Origin: Gemmatimonadota bacterium
Lineage (GTDB): Bacteria > Gemmatimonadota > Gemmatimonadetes > Gemmatimonadales > Gemmatimonadaceae
Assembly: GCA_947461225.1 (NCBI GenBank)
Contig: CANHJV010000011.1
Location: 1-42,819, forward strand
Reading direction: 5' to 3'
Length of the DNA: 42,819 bases
The notes below the pieces were generated by a model that worked only from the letters and a program-made list of their open reading frames with translations, was not told the DNA's origin and ran no database searches. Position 1 is the first letter of the stretch; every line of letters starts with the position of its first letter. Below are positions 8,720 through 16,192 of the stretch, piece after piece. Made by a program: the position numbers and the translations under genes.

Positions 8720-10699
8720 TCATCGCATGCCCGCCTTCTGGAGCGCGTTCCGACCACCGACCACGGGAATCCGGAACGACGACTTGGCGAGATCGAGCGT
8801 GAGTTCGGCGCCGGCCTTCGGCCACAACGTGAATTCGCGGTCGCTCGACATGATCATCACCGCGAGCTGCTTGCCGGCGGGAATGAATTCATCAGTGGGC
8901 TCGAGATCGAAGGTGACCTCGCGATACTCACCAGCCTTGAGCGGTTGGCCGCGATTGCTCGACGCATAGTTACCGCCGTTCGTGAGCGCCTTGGCGTTCT
9001 GCAGGTCGGCCCAGCCATGCGACACATTGCCCACGTGGCTCTCCGAGCCGACGCGCGCCGAGTCGTACGGGAGCATCACCATCCACACGCTGAGATTGGC
9101 GGCCTTCACACTGGCGGCCAGGCGCAACGTCACGCGCGGTGTGCCCGAAATGTGGACCGTATCGGTGAGCACGGGCGTGGCGTAGAGCAGGCGATGGGTC
9201 GACGTGGGCGCACTCGCCAGGGCACTGCCGCTGAAGGCCACGTCGTCCGTGAGCGATTCCGACCCGGCAGCGACCGGCGCGTACGCCAGCGACGCGATGC
9301 CGCGTCCACCGGCGGTGGGATGCAGCGTGACCGGCACCGTCCCCGGCACGGGGAACGCCGCGAACGGCGTAGGCAAGGCGGTCACACGCCCACGCGGATT
9401 CGGCGCGGGCGTGCCCGCTGCGGCCGCGGGGGCCGACGCAGCCATCGGTGCCTGCGCGGCGGCGTCCTGCACGATGAACGCCGACTGATCACCCGGCACG
9501 CCGTTGTTCACGCCGTACAGGTAGTGGCTGAACCAGCGATTGAGCATGTCGGCCGGCGGATTCCCACCGTGTCCGCCTTGATGCAAATACAAGCCCACGG
9601 GCAGTCCACGCGCCTTCATCTCGTCGTAGATGCGTACGCTGTGCGCGGGCGTCACGTTGTAGTCGTTCAATCCATGCGCGAGCAACACCGCGGCCTTGAT
9701 GTTTTTCACGTGCGGCAACAGGTCGCGCTTCTTCCAGAAATCGTTGAAGTCACCGGTGGCGCGGTCCTGTCCCTTCGGACCGGCGAACACATTGGTCTTC
9801 CAGAGCACGTCACACTTGGCACGGGTCGCGGGGTCACCGCTGGCCACGAAGTCGTACAGTACGTCCACGTCTTCGCCGAGATAGCCGCCGGGTGAACGCA
9901 CGAGGCCATTCGAACGGTAGTACAGGTAGTACGACGTGTTCGGCGACACAGGCACGACCACCTCGAGCCCCTTCACGCCGGAGGTGGCGGCGGCCAGCGG
10001 CAACGTGCCTTCGTACGACGTGCCGATCATGCCCACCTTGCCGGTGGACCAGCCGGTGGCGCGCACTTCTTCACGGCCGGTGGGGCTGGTGAAGCCCTTC
10101 GCCCGTCCATTCAGCCAATCGATCACGAACTTCATCGGGGCGCGTTCGGGATAGTCTCCCACGGTGGCGCAGCCCTGCGACAACCCGGTACCTGGCGCTT
10201 CGGAGTGCACCACGGCGAAGCCGCGCGGCACCCACTCGTTCACCAGCGCGTTCGAAATGCGCCGACGATTGGGCTGATGCACGGGCGCCGCCATCGCTCG
10301 GCGCGCGGGCGGCTGATCGCCGAGTTCCTGCACCACGTTCCAGTTGGAATCGTCGCGCGAGGTGCCGGCGAAGTACGGGCTCGCGCCGTAGAGCACCGGC
10401 ACCTTCATGCCACCGCCCTCGGTGGGCGCCGGGCGGGTGACGTCGACGTGCACGCGGTCCTTGCGGCCGTCGCGGTCGCTGTCGAAGTCGGTCTCGACCC
10501 ACAGGTCATGTCGAATCCACGCGGTGGAATCACGCCAGGCCGGCACCACCTGCGCCATGCCGTTCACGAACACGGGAGCGGCGGTGCTGGTGGCCGGAGA
10601 CGAGGTGGCCGCCGGCTGGGCGAGGACGGTTCGGGCAGCGAACACGGCGGCCATGGCCGCCGGCGCGCGCAGGCTGGCGAGAACGAAACGACGGCTCAT
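8720..10699 (-). CDS. Xaa-Pro dipeptidyl-peptidase (S15/CocE-NonD family), exported
   Basis: A 659-residue serine peptidase that removes X-Pro dipeptides from N-termini. The N-terminus (MSRRFVLASLRAPAAMAAVFAARTVLAQ) is a signal peptide with an Arg pair that might use Tat. The alpha/beta-hydrolase core has nucleophile S228 in GTSYEGT, preceded by the family-typical GTGLSQGCATVGDYPER and FVIDWLNGRAKGF segments. The acid is in HGLNDYNVTP and the histidine in HQGGHGG. The C-terminal ~200 residues form the jelly-roll domain of S15 enzymes (for example PRVTLRLAASVKAANLSVWM). ATG 10699 was chosen for the signal peptide; the frame extends upstream without family sequence. It is directly followed by the BNR-propeller gene and preceded after 109 bp by the DUF1275 gene. 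The family call is firm. Confidence 0.93.
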   Translation of the reverse strand: MSRRFVLASLRAPAAMAAVFAARTVLAQPAATSSPATSTAAPVFVNGMAQVVPAWRDSTAWIRHDLWVETDFDSDRDGRKDRVHVDVTRPAPTEGGGMKVPVLYGASPYFAGTSRDDSNWNVVQELGDQPPARRAMAAPVHQPNRRRISNALVNEWVPRGFAVVHSEAPGTGLSQGCATVGDYPERAPMKFVIDWLNGRAKGFTSPTGREEVRATGWSTGKVGMIGTSYEGTLPLAAATSGVKGLEVVVPVSPNTSYYLYYRSNGLVRSPGGYLGEDVDVLYDFVASGDPATRAKCDVLWKTNVFAGPKGQDRATGDFNDFWKKRDLLPHVKNIKAAVLLAHGLNDYNVTPAHSVRIYDEMKARGLPVGLYLHQGGHGGNPPADMLNRWFSHYLYGVNNGVPGDQSAFIVQDAAAQAPMAASAPAAAAGTPAPNPRGRVTALPTPFAAFPVPGTVPVTLHPTAGGRGIASLAYAPVAAGSESLTDDVAFSGSALASAPTSTHRLLYATPVLTDTVHISGTPRVTLRLAASVKAANLSVWMVMLPYDSARVGSESHVGNVSHGWADLQNAKALTNGGNYASSNRGQPLKAGEYREVTFDLEPTDEFIPAGKQLAVMIMSSDREFTLWPKAGAELTLDLAKSSFRIPVVGGRNALQKAGMR

Positions 10700-10808
10700 A
10701 ACGCAATGTCTGGAAGGGAGGCGACGCGGACCTTCGGGGGAAACGGGTGGCAGAGATCGCCACCGCGCAATGTGCGGGCCGAACGGCCCGATGGGGAGTA
10801 CTGCGGCG

Positions 10809-11225
10809 TCACCCGTCGCGGTCATCCCGCAGCGCGCTGCGCACGTCGTCGACGGCGGGCACCGCGGCAAGACCGAGCAGCACCACCGCCAGCGGAAGGG
10901 TGGCACTGTAGCCGAGGGTGCGGAATCCGAGGGCGCCGATGACACCGCCGGTAAAGAACGCGCTCAACAACATCGTGAGCAAACGCAACCGCGTGCGGTC
11001 GGCCGCGCCGAGCGTGATGGCGCAGAGTGCCCCCACGCCCGTCAGGAACACGGCGGTGTGTCCCAGCACGAGGGCATCAGCCATCGACGAGACGATGCCC
11101 GTCATGTGCGACGTGTACTGCGAGACGGCAAGGAACGCACCGGCATTCGTAGCCCCCGCCACGAAGGCCGGCTTGCCGGCTGAGCCGTCGCATCGGCTTG
11201 CTGCACGCGCCCACTGATTGGACAT
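10809..11225 (-). CDS. DUF1275 (YoaK-type) membrane protein, internally shortened
   Basis: A 138-residue hydrophobic protein, whereas DUF1275 proteins are usually ~210-250 residues. The N-terminal part keeps the family start (AFVAGATNAGAFLAVSQYTSHMTGIVSSMAD) and the next membrane helix (HTAVFLTGVGALCAITLGA). The sequence then passes straight to the family C-terminal part (ADRTRLRLLTMLL, FFTGGVIGALGF, YSATLPLAVVLLGLAAVPAVDDV). From my memory of full-length homologues, about 90-100 central residues are absent, including the second internal 'HMTG-like' half. The frame is intact across the junction. It may be a functional short form or a decaying gene. The family function is unknown; some members are treated as transporters. 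The start ATG lies inside a palindrome annotated separately. Confidence 0.78.
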   Translation of the reverse strand: MSNQWARAASRCDGSAGKPAFVAGATNAGAFLAVSQYTSHMTGIVSSMADALVLGHTAVFLTGVGALCAITLGAADRTRLRLLTMLLSAFFTGGVIGALGFRTLGYSATLPLAVVLLGLAAVPAVDDVRSALRDDRDG

Positions 11226-11245
11226 TGTTCAATTAGACACTGTCC
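11220..11245. promoter_or_regulatory. Operator-like inverted repeat over the DUF1275 start, with possible leaderless promoter
   Basis: GGACATTGT (11220-11228) and ACACTGTCC (11237-11245) are inverted copies with one mismatch and an 8-base spacer. The shape resembles TetR-family operators of the GACAnTGT type. The left arm contains the DUF1275 start codon (11223-11225). On the bottom strand TCTAAT (11232-11237) could be a -10 element, placing transcription initiation at or next to the ATG and giving a leaderless message. I cannot see a good -35. No TetR gene is adjacent, so the regulator would act in trans. Confidence 0.45.
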
Positions 11246-11286
11246 TTTGAGCCGCGCGTTCCGTCCCTTCACCTTGGCCCCGTCTC

Positions 11287-12090
11287 ATGCGCCCCGTTGA
11301 CCCTCGTGCAGTGCGCGCCTGGTGGTGGCGGGTGTGGGTGGCGGCGCTCCTCGGGATGGGGCTCCCGGTGGACCGCGCCGGTGCCGAGTGTCTGCGTCGC
11401 GAACCGGGATGGCTCTGGAACTACGAGGGGACCCTGGGGACGGCCGGACGCGCCCGAATGACACTGGTAATCGACGGAGAGCGCGTCGCCGGGGTCTACG
11501 CGCTCGCGGGCTCGGCGACCGACGTCGTTCTCTCAGGCCGGCTCACGGCGGGACGGACGCTGGTCCTGGAGGGGCGCGACGCCACGGGGCGACGCACCGT
11601 GCGGTTGACGGGCACGTTTCCCACGCGCGATCCCAGTGGCCGTCTGGGGGATAGTCCGCTCACCTGTGACGTGATTGCCGGGACGTGGGAGACGCTCGGC
11701 ACTGCCACGCGCGTGGCGGTGCGGCTTGCCTTGCAGGACGGCACCGCGGGCTCACTCGCGTATCGCTATGCCGCCCTTGGGGTGACGGATGACGCGATCA
11801 TCAACCGCACGGCGCTGCGCTGCTGGCTGGCGCTGCGCGACGGGGACCGCGAGACCGTGGCAGATCTCGTGGCGTATCCGCTCACCGTGGTCGTGGGTGG
11901 ACGCCGCCTACAACTGCGCACCCGTGCACAGTTCCTCGCCCGCTACGAGGCCATTGTCACGCCACGCCTACGCGCCGCGGTGCTGGCCTCGGTGCCGCGC
12001 CACCTGTTTGTCCGCGACGAGGGGGCGATGCTTGGCGCCGGCGACATCTGGATCGGCGCGACGGGTCGCCTGGTGGCGATCAACCCCTGA
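11287..12090 (+). CDS. Exported hypothetical protein, two-domain
   Basis: A 267-residue protein with an unusual Trp-rich signal region (MRPVDPRAVRAWWWRVWVAALLGMGL) and probable cleavage near AGA-E (33-34). Residues ~44-150 form a beta-rich repeat type seen in many secreted proteobacterial hypotheticals: WNYEGTLGTAGRARMTLVI, VAGVYAL, VVLSGRL, VRLTGTF and a closing GTWE. Residues ~170-267 resemble the NTF2-like module with the pattern 'LRDGDRETVADLVAYPLTV - RAQFLARYEAIVTPRLRAAVL - LFVRDEGAMLGAGDIWIG - INP'. Mature cysteines near 35 and 125 could form a disulfide. It is divergent from the DUF1275 gene and could share the palindrome between them. I do not recognise a specific function. Confidence 0.72.
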   Translation: MRPVDPRAVRAWWWRVWVAALLGMGLPVDRAGAECLRREPGWLWNYEGTLGTAGRARMTLVIDGERVAGVYALAGSATDVVLSGRLTAGRTLVLEGRDATGRRTVRLTGTFPTRDPSGRLGDSPLTCDVIAGTWETLGTATRVAVRLALQDGTAGSLAYRYAALGVTDDAIINRTALRCWLALRDGDRETVADLVAYPLTVVVGGRRLQLRTRAQFLARYEAIVTPRLRAAVLASVPRHLFVRDEGAMLGAGDIWIGATGRLVAINP

Positions 12091-12521
12091 TCCCCGAGCG
12101 TTCGCGAGTCGGCGCTCCGTGGGTTGCCCCGTGCGAGTCAGTCGCGCCGGTCATGGCCGCTGGATGGTAACGCCGACTACGCGCAATTGCGGCCTGCGTC
12201 GATCGCTGGCCTCGCCGGCAGACGCGGTGGACGCGAAGCCCTCGGGTACCTAGCCAACCACGAGGCTGCCTCGAACGGGCGCTTCGCCTCCGTCCGATCG
12301 CGTCGCTGTGCTCCGAGGCGCGTTCACACGCCGAACGGCGCGCGGAGTGGTTCGCCCGCGGCAACAGCTGTCACACCTTGACGGCGGTGCCTGAATCCGA
12401 GCGTGGCCACGCTAAATGAACCGCGGGTGCGGGCCGAGACTGAGCCGTTGTGCGATGCGTCACCGACGATGGTGCCGAGTGATTGTCCACCGGCTCACCG
12501 CCGACTTGCGAAGCGATCCCG
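12091..12521. other. Gene-free interval of about 430 bp
   Basis: I see no supportable gene, RNA or repeat here. Short frames on both strands (for example bottom 12080-12364) are Arg/Ser/His-rich, lack ribosome binding sites and resemble no family. The interval presumably holds the promoter of the OprB-like porin gene, but no convincing -35/-10 pair stands out. Confidence 0.55.
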
Positions 12522-14096
12522 ATGCCCCACTCTGAGTCTCCCACGCCGGTCGTGCGGAGCAATGCCCCACGCTCAGCGCGTACGCTGACCGTCGCAGCCT
12601 TCCTCGTGCTCGGTGTCGCCGTCGTCAGTGTGCGCGCCGCCGTGGTCGATAACACGACCAACGCCCAGTCACCGTTGCGCACCCGTGCGGCGGATGCCCC
12701 CCGCGCGGAAGGAGCCGTCAACCGCGTGGTGGCGAATGCGCCGACGCCCGCCGTTGCCGTTTCGCGTGTTGAGGCCAAGCAAGGGGCTGCCTCGCCGTCA
12801 CCGGTGATGGCATCACCGACATCACCGACATCACCGACGGCGGCACCGAATATCGCGGTGAGCACCGCCGTGAATACCGCCGGGAATACCGCAGCGACGG
12901 CGGCGCCGAGCGTGATCGCACGGCCCACGGCAGGAACGCTCGCCGGTGCGACGCGCGCGGCCGGTACGCCGGAGAGTGCACCGGAGCGTGCGCCGGTGCC
13001 TCCTGGGTTCCAGCGTGCACCGCTCGACTGGCGCACGGTGGTATCGCATCCCGGCGTGACGTTCGGTGTCGAGGAGATCACGGACGCCTCGGCCGGCTCC
13101 TCGGCACTCTCGGGCGCGCGATCACTCCGTACCCACAGCAATATCGAACTCACGCTCGACATGGACTCGTTGGTGGGCTGGCGCGGCCTCACGATCTATG
13201 CGCAGCACAAGACAAAGACGGGGCGCAACGGCTCCGGAGAGGCCGCCTTCGTGCAGAACTTCTCCAACATCGACGCCGACGACTTTCGCGCGATGGGAGA
13301 AGTCTGGGTGGAGCAGCGCGTGCTGCAGGACCGCGTCAGCCTCAAGGCCGGCCGCATCGACTTCAACAGTGCCTTTGCCGGCACCGACAATGGCGGCGCG
13401 TTCCTGAACGCTTCGATGGGCTTCTCACCGACCATCGTGGCCGCGCCCACGTTTCCGTTGCCGACCTGGGGTGTAGAGGCGACCGTGAGCCCATGGTCGC
13501 GCTTCAACGTCGGTGTCGGCGTGTTCGACGGACTTGGCGGCGCACCGGCACCGGTTGGCGGACGCTCGCGCTTCCAGATCGTGCAGGCCAATCAGCAGTG
13601 GGCGCTCGGGCCGTCACAGCTTGCGGGCCGCGTTGGCGTGGGCGGGTGGCGGCACACCGGCCTGTTCTCCGCGATCGACGCCGACCCCGACGCCGATCCG
13701 TCGATGTCCGGCACCAACGGCTGGTATGCCACGCTCGACCAGACGCTGTGGCAAGGCGGTTCGCGTAGCGGCGACGCCGACAATCATGCATCGGTGGCCG
13801 CCTTCGCCCAGTTCGGCTCGTCGAGTCCCACCGTGCAAGCGATCCACGCGCATCGCGGCGGTGGCCTCACATTGTCCGGTCTGTTGGCGGCACGGCCCTC
13901 CGATCTGATCGGTATCGGCGTCACCCACGCGTCGTGGGGCACCGGTCGGGAAACGATCGGCGAGCTGTTCTATCAGCTCCCCGTGACATCGCATCTGTCG
14001 CTCGTGGCCGATGTGCAGCGCGTGCGTCGGCTGGACGGACCGGGGCTGCGCGCCTACGGCAATGTGGTCACGATGCGCACGGTGCTGTCGTTCTAG
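12522..14096 (+). CDS. OprB-like carbohydrate-selective porin with Ala/Thr/Pro-rich N-terminal linker
   Basis: A 524-residue protein. Residues ~15-45 are a long export signal (ARTLTVAAFLVLGVAVVSVRA). Residues ~50-170 are low-complexity Ala/Thr/Pro/Val sequence, partly encoded by three tandem 9-mers ATCACCGAC at 12812-12838. From ~185 onward the sequence alternates like an OprB outer-membrane barrel: GWRGLTIYAQHKTKTGRNGSGEA, VWVEQRVLQDRVSLKAGRID, GVGVFDG, and a final strand ending in phenylalanine (VVTMRTVLSF), the usual barrel terminus. OprB porins admit sugars. The linker is longer than normal and may cross the periplasm or associate with peptidoglycan. ATG 12522 is the best start; a TTG at 12483 is possible. 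The stop shares CTAG with the stop of the convergent gene. Confidence 0.83.
   Translation: MPHSESPTPVVRSNAPRSARTLTVAAFLVLGVAVVSVRAAVVDNTTNAQSPLRTRAADAPRAEGAVNRVVANAPTPAVAVSRVEAKQGAASPSPVMASPTSPTSPTAAPNIAVSTAVNTAGNTAATAAPSVIARPTAGTLAGATRAAGTPESAPERAPVPPGFQRAPLDWRTVVSHPGVTFGVEEITDASAGSSALSGARSLRTHSNIELTLDMDSLVGWRGLTIYAQHKTKTGRNGSGEAAFVQNFSNIDADDFRAMGEVWVEQRVLQDRVSLKAGRIDFNSAFAGTDNGGAFLNASMGFSPTIVAAPTFPLPTWGVEATVSPWSRFNVGVGVFDGLGGAPAPVGGRSRFQIVQANQQWALGPSQLAGRVGVGGWRHTGLFSAIDADPDADPSMSGTNGWYATLDQTLWQGGSRSGDADNHASVAAFAQFGSSSPTVQAIHAHRGGGLTLSGLLAARPSDLIGIGVTHASWGTGRETIGELFYQLPVTSHLSLVADVQRVRRLDGPGLRAYGNVVTMRTVLSF
12812..12838 (+). repeat. Tandem 9-bp repeat (x3) within porin linker
   Basis: ATCACCGAC occurs three times head to tail and encodes a Ser-Pro-Thr repeat in the linker. 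The repeat unit is a multiple of three, so copy-number slippage would change linker length without breaking the frame. Confidence 0.8.
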
Positions 14097-14545
14097 TCCG
14101 CATCCCGATAGGCCGCGCGATTCCGCCCTTCCCAGTTCTTGATGTCGTCGAGCGCGGAGCGATCCGTCGCCGCGTAGCGACGACGGGTCGCGGCGGTGGC
14201 GGGATCACCAGCCGACGCGGCAACGACCGAGGCAATGGGGATGCGCCAATGCTGCCAGCGCGAGAAGAACGTGTCGGTGCCGATCCACTGCTCGGCGCGT
14301 CCCGACTTCTTGCCGTTCTCGAGTGGCTGATTGCCGACGGCGGTTTTCGCGAAGAGGGGGACGCCGGTGCACCGACCAGCGGCGGCGTCCACGCCCACGA
14401 TCAGGAAGTCCTGCGTGCCCACGACCGAGCGGTCGCCGTCGGGGCCCAGCACGGCATTGGTCTGGGCGCCGCCGAGGGCGCGCAACGTGGCCGTGTCCAA
14501 CTGGATCACGAGCCCGGGGATGACGTCTTCGTGCGTGAGTGACAT
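14093..14545 (-). CDS. Hypothetical protein
   Basis: A 150-residue protein without signal peptide or membrane segment. The first ~100 residues look like a small beta-barrel: GLVIQLDTATLRALGG, then DRSVVGTQDFLIVGVDAAAGRCTGVPLFA. This is loosely reminiscent of PemK/MazF-type or other SH3-like folds, but key residues cannot be matched and I do not claim a toxin. The C-terminal third is Ala/Arg-rich and helical, ending in DDIKNWEGRNRAAYRDAD. ATG 14545 was chosen because upstream residues look non-coding. Its stop (TAG, bottom) and the stop of the OprB-like gene (TAG, top) share the palindrome CTAG, so the genes overlap tail to tail by four bases. It may be expressed with the hydrolase and J-protein genes upstream. 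Confidence 0.65.
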   Translation of the reverse strand: MSLTHEDVIPGLVIQLDTATLRALGGAQTNAVLGPDGDRSVVGTQDFLIVGVDAAAGRCTGVPLFAKTAVGNQPLENGKKSGRAEQWIGTDTFFSRWQHWRIPIASVVAASAGDPATAATRRRYAATDRSALDDIKNWEGRNRAAYRDAD

Positions 14546-14662
14546 GGCGGATGATGCCCGGAACGTCCATGGCTGGCAAGGCCGTGAACGGCGGCATGGC
14601 ACGAATGGCACACCGTACGCGACCCTCACCGCGACGCTCACCGCGACGCGACTCGCGCCGAA

Positions 14663-15457
14663 TTACAGGAAATCGGCCACCAGCGACAGAATGCGGTCCG
14701 GCTGTTCACGATGCGGCACATGCGCGCAGCCGTTGATGATCTCGAGCTGTGACACACCCTGTACCCCGCGGGCGATGCGACGCGGAAACTCCACCGATCC
14801 GAATTCGTCCGCGTCGCCGTGAATCACGAGCGTCGGGCAGCGCACACGACTCAGGTACGGGTCGAGCGTCCAGTCGGCGAACGCCGGCGACAGCCACGTT
14901 TCCGTCCAGGCGTCCAGCACCCACTGCGCTTTTTCCCCGTGGAATCTCGCGAGCTTGGCGAAGGCGGCCGGATGGTCGAACTGCATCTTGGCCGCCCGTA
15001 TGCCATCGAGCGTATGCGGTTCGAGGAACGACTGCGCCGACTCCGAGACCACGTGCTGACAGCTCTCCGGCATCACGGCCGCAATCACGAGGGACATACC
15101 GCCACCCACGCTGTGACCGAACAGCGAAAAGTGCGTGAACCCAAGCGCCTGTCGAACCGCGGGGAAATACAGCTCGGCCTCTTCGTCGATGAAGCGCACC
15201 GACGGTGGCTCATGACGCGCCGACGACTGTCCGAAGCCGAGCCGATCGTAGGCGATCACCGGCCGCCGCACCGCACGCGCGAGACGTTCGGGAAATCCGC
15301 GCCACAGCTCGACCGAGCCGAGTGAGTCATGCAGCAGCACCACCGGCGCAGCGCCATCAAGCGCGTCGGGCGGTGTCCATTCGCGAACGAAGACACTCCC
15401 GCCAGGCACCGGAACGCGGTGCTCTCTTATCGTGACGTGTTCGGCCGCCGTTTCCAT
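14663..15457 (-). CDS. Alpha/beta-fold hydrolase
   Basis: A 264-residue cytoplasmic-type alpha/beta hydrolase. The oxyanion region is VVLLHDSLGS, where HG is replaced by HD, followed by IAYDRLGFGQSS. The nucleophile S116 sits in GHSVGGG, the acid in VIHGDADEFGS and the histidine in CAHVPHRE, so the triad is complete. The order and size match the esterase/haloperoxidase-like group; the substrate cannot be read from the sequence. It starts 9 bp after the stop of the J-domain/KTSC gene, so the two form an operon. A weak GGTGG precedes the ATG. Confidence 0.9.
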   Translation of the reverse strand: METAAEHVTIREHRVPVPGGSVFVREWTPPDALDGAAPVVLLHDSLGSVELWRGFPERLARAVRRPVIAYDRLGFGQSSARHEPPSVRFIDEEAELYFPAVRQALGFTHFSLFGHSVGGGMSLVIAAVMPESCQHVVSESAQSFLEPHTLDGIRAAKMQFDHPAAFAKLARFHGEKAQWVLDAWTETWLSPAFADWTLDPYLSRVRCPTLVIHGDADEFGSVEFPRRIARGVQGVSQLEIINGCAHVPHREQPDRILSLVADFL

Positions 15458-15466
15458 ACCACCAAG

Positions 15467-15994
15467 CTACGCGCGGTGCATCTCAGATTCGTAGTGCCGG
15501 TCCACGTGTTCACTCACGAAGATCGAGGCCGACGGGGCCCGGAGCAGCGCCTCGACCACGGTGGGCGGCACGCCGCGGTAGCGATAGATGCGATGACCGA
15601 GGTATTTCACGAACAGATCGGCGGTGGTGCTGTTGTAGCCCACCGAGATGATGTTCGACGGCTTGACGAAGATCTCGAGCACGGAGGGGTCAGGAAATCC
15701 GTCGCGCGAGACCGGCCGTGCAGGCCGCGGCGCCATCGCCGGCTCGGCAGGTGCGTGCCCATCGTCACGCTCGAGCGCCGCCAGCAAATACGCGTACGCG
15801 GTGTTGATCGCCGTGGCGCGTGCAACCGCGACCGCATGCGTTGCCTGACCGTGATGACGATCGGGATGCCACTGCAGAATCAGCGGTCGGTAGGCCGCGT
15901 TCAGCTCGTCGACCGTACGAACCGTGCGAAGCCCCAGCACAGCGCACTGCGCGGCGAAGGCGGCGCCGTTCTGCCACGAGGAGGCTTCTGCCAA
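15467..15994 (-). CDS. J-domain protein fused to KTSC domain
   Basis: A 175-residue protein. Residues ~17-75 form a DnaJ-like J domain: helix I at CAVLGLRTVRTVDELNAAY, the diagnostic HPD at 43-45 within QWHPDRHHG, and a third helix ending AINTAYAYLLAAL. A Pro/Ala linker (~80-105) leads to a KTSC domain at ~112-168: SNIISVGYNSTTADLFVKYLG, then YRYRGVPPTVVEALLRAPSAS and a final HVDRHY. J domains recruit and stimulate Hsp70. KTSC domains are small and uncharacterised, often found near nucleic-acid-related or lysyl-tRNA-synthetase-linked proteins. The TTG start is the first codon after an in-frame TGA; an internal GTG at codon 19 would truncate helix I. It heads an operon with the alpha/beta hydrolase. 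Confidence 0.85.
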   Translation of the reverse strand: MAEASSWQNGAAFAAQCAVLGLRTVRTVDELNAAYRPLILQWHPDRHHGQATHAVAVARATAINTAYAYLLAALERDDGHAPAEPAMAPRPARPVSRDGFPDPSVLEIFVKPSNIISVGYNSTTADLFVKYLGHRIYRYRGVPPTVVEALLRAPSASIFVSEHVDRHYESEMHRA

Positions 15995-16192
15995 TCACAC
16001 TCCGGGACGCGATGAGATCCAGCTCCTGACGCACTCAACATAGCGTATGGGCGTCAGTGCACGCTGAGCGCGGGTCGGTCAGGAGCGCGGCGTGGATCGC
16101 CGTGGAACGACGGACTGGTTACGGCGGTATATCGGGTATTTTCACCGAGTCTGTCGAATTTGCGCACTACCTCCCTTCGCCTCGAGATCCGC

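Noticed and set aside
5478-8969. Very long top-strand frame (1163 codons) antisense to the BNR gene
   Set aside because: Its translation is Arg/His/Asp-rich without any domain, whereas the bottom strand has a signal peptide and clear BNR blades. Long antisense frames are common in GC-rich DNA.
12260-12290. T-loop-like GTTCGAGGC on the bottom strand considered as a tRNA
   Set aside because: No acceptor stem, D-arm or CCA-proximal pairing can be drawn around it.
12080-12364. 94-codon bottom-strand frame in the 430-bp gap
   Set aside because: Arg/Ser/His-rich, overlaps the end of the upstream gene, no ribosome binding site and no similarity that I recognise.
12812-12838. Three tandem 9-mers considered as a CRISPR or regulatory iteron
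   Set aside because: The units are directly adjacent with no spacers and lie in frame inside a coding linker; they encode a Ser-Pro-Thr repeat.
14093-14545. Calling the hypothetical a MazF/PemK toxin
   Set aside because: Only a loose strand pattern matches, no antitoxin-like gene is beside it and the catalytic residues cannot be placed.
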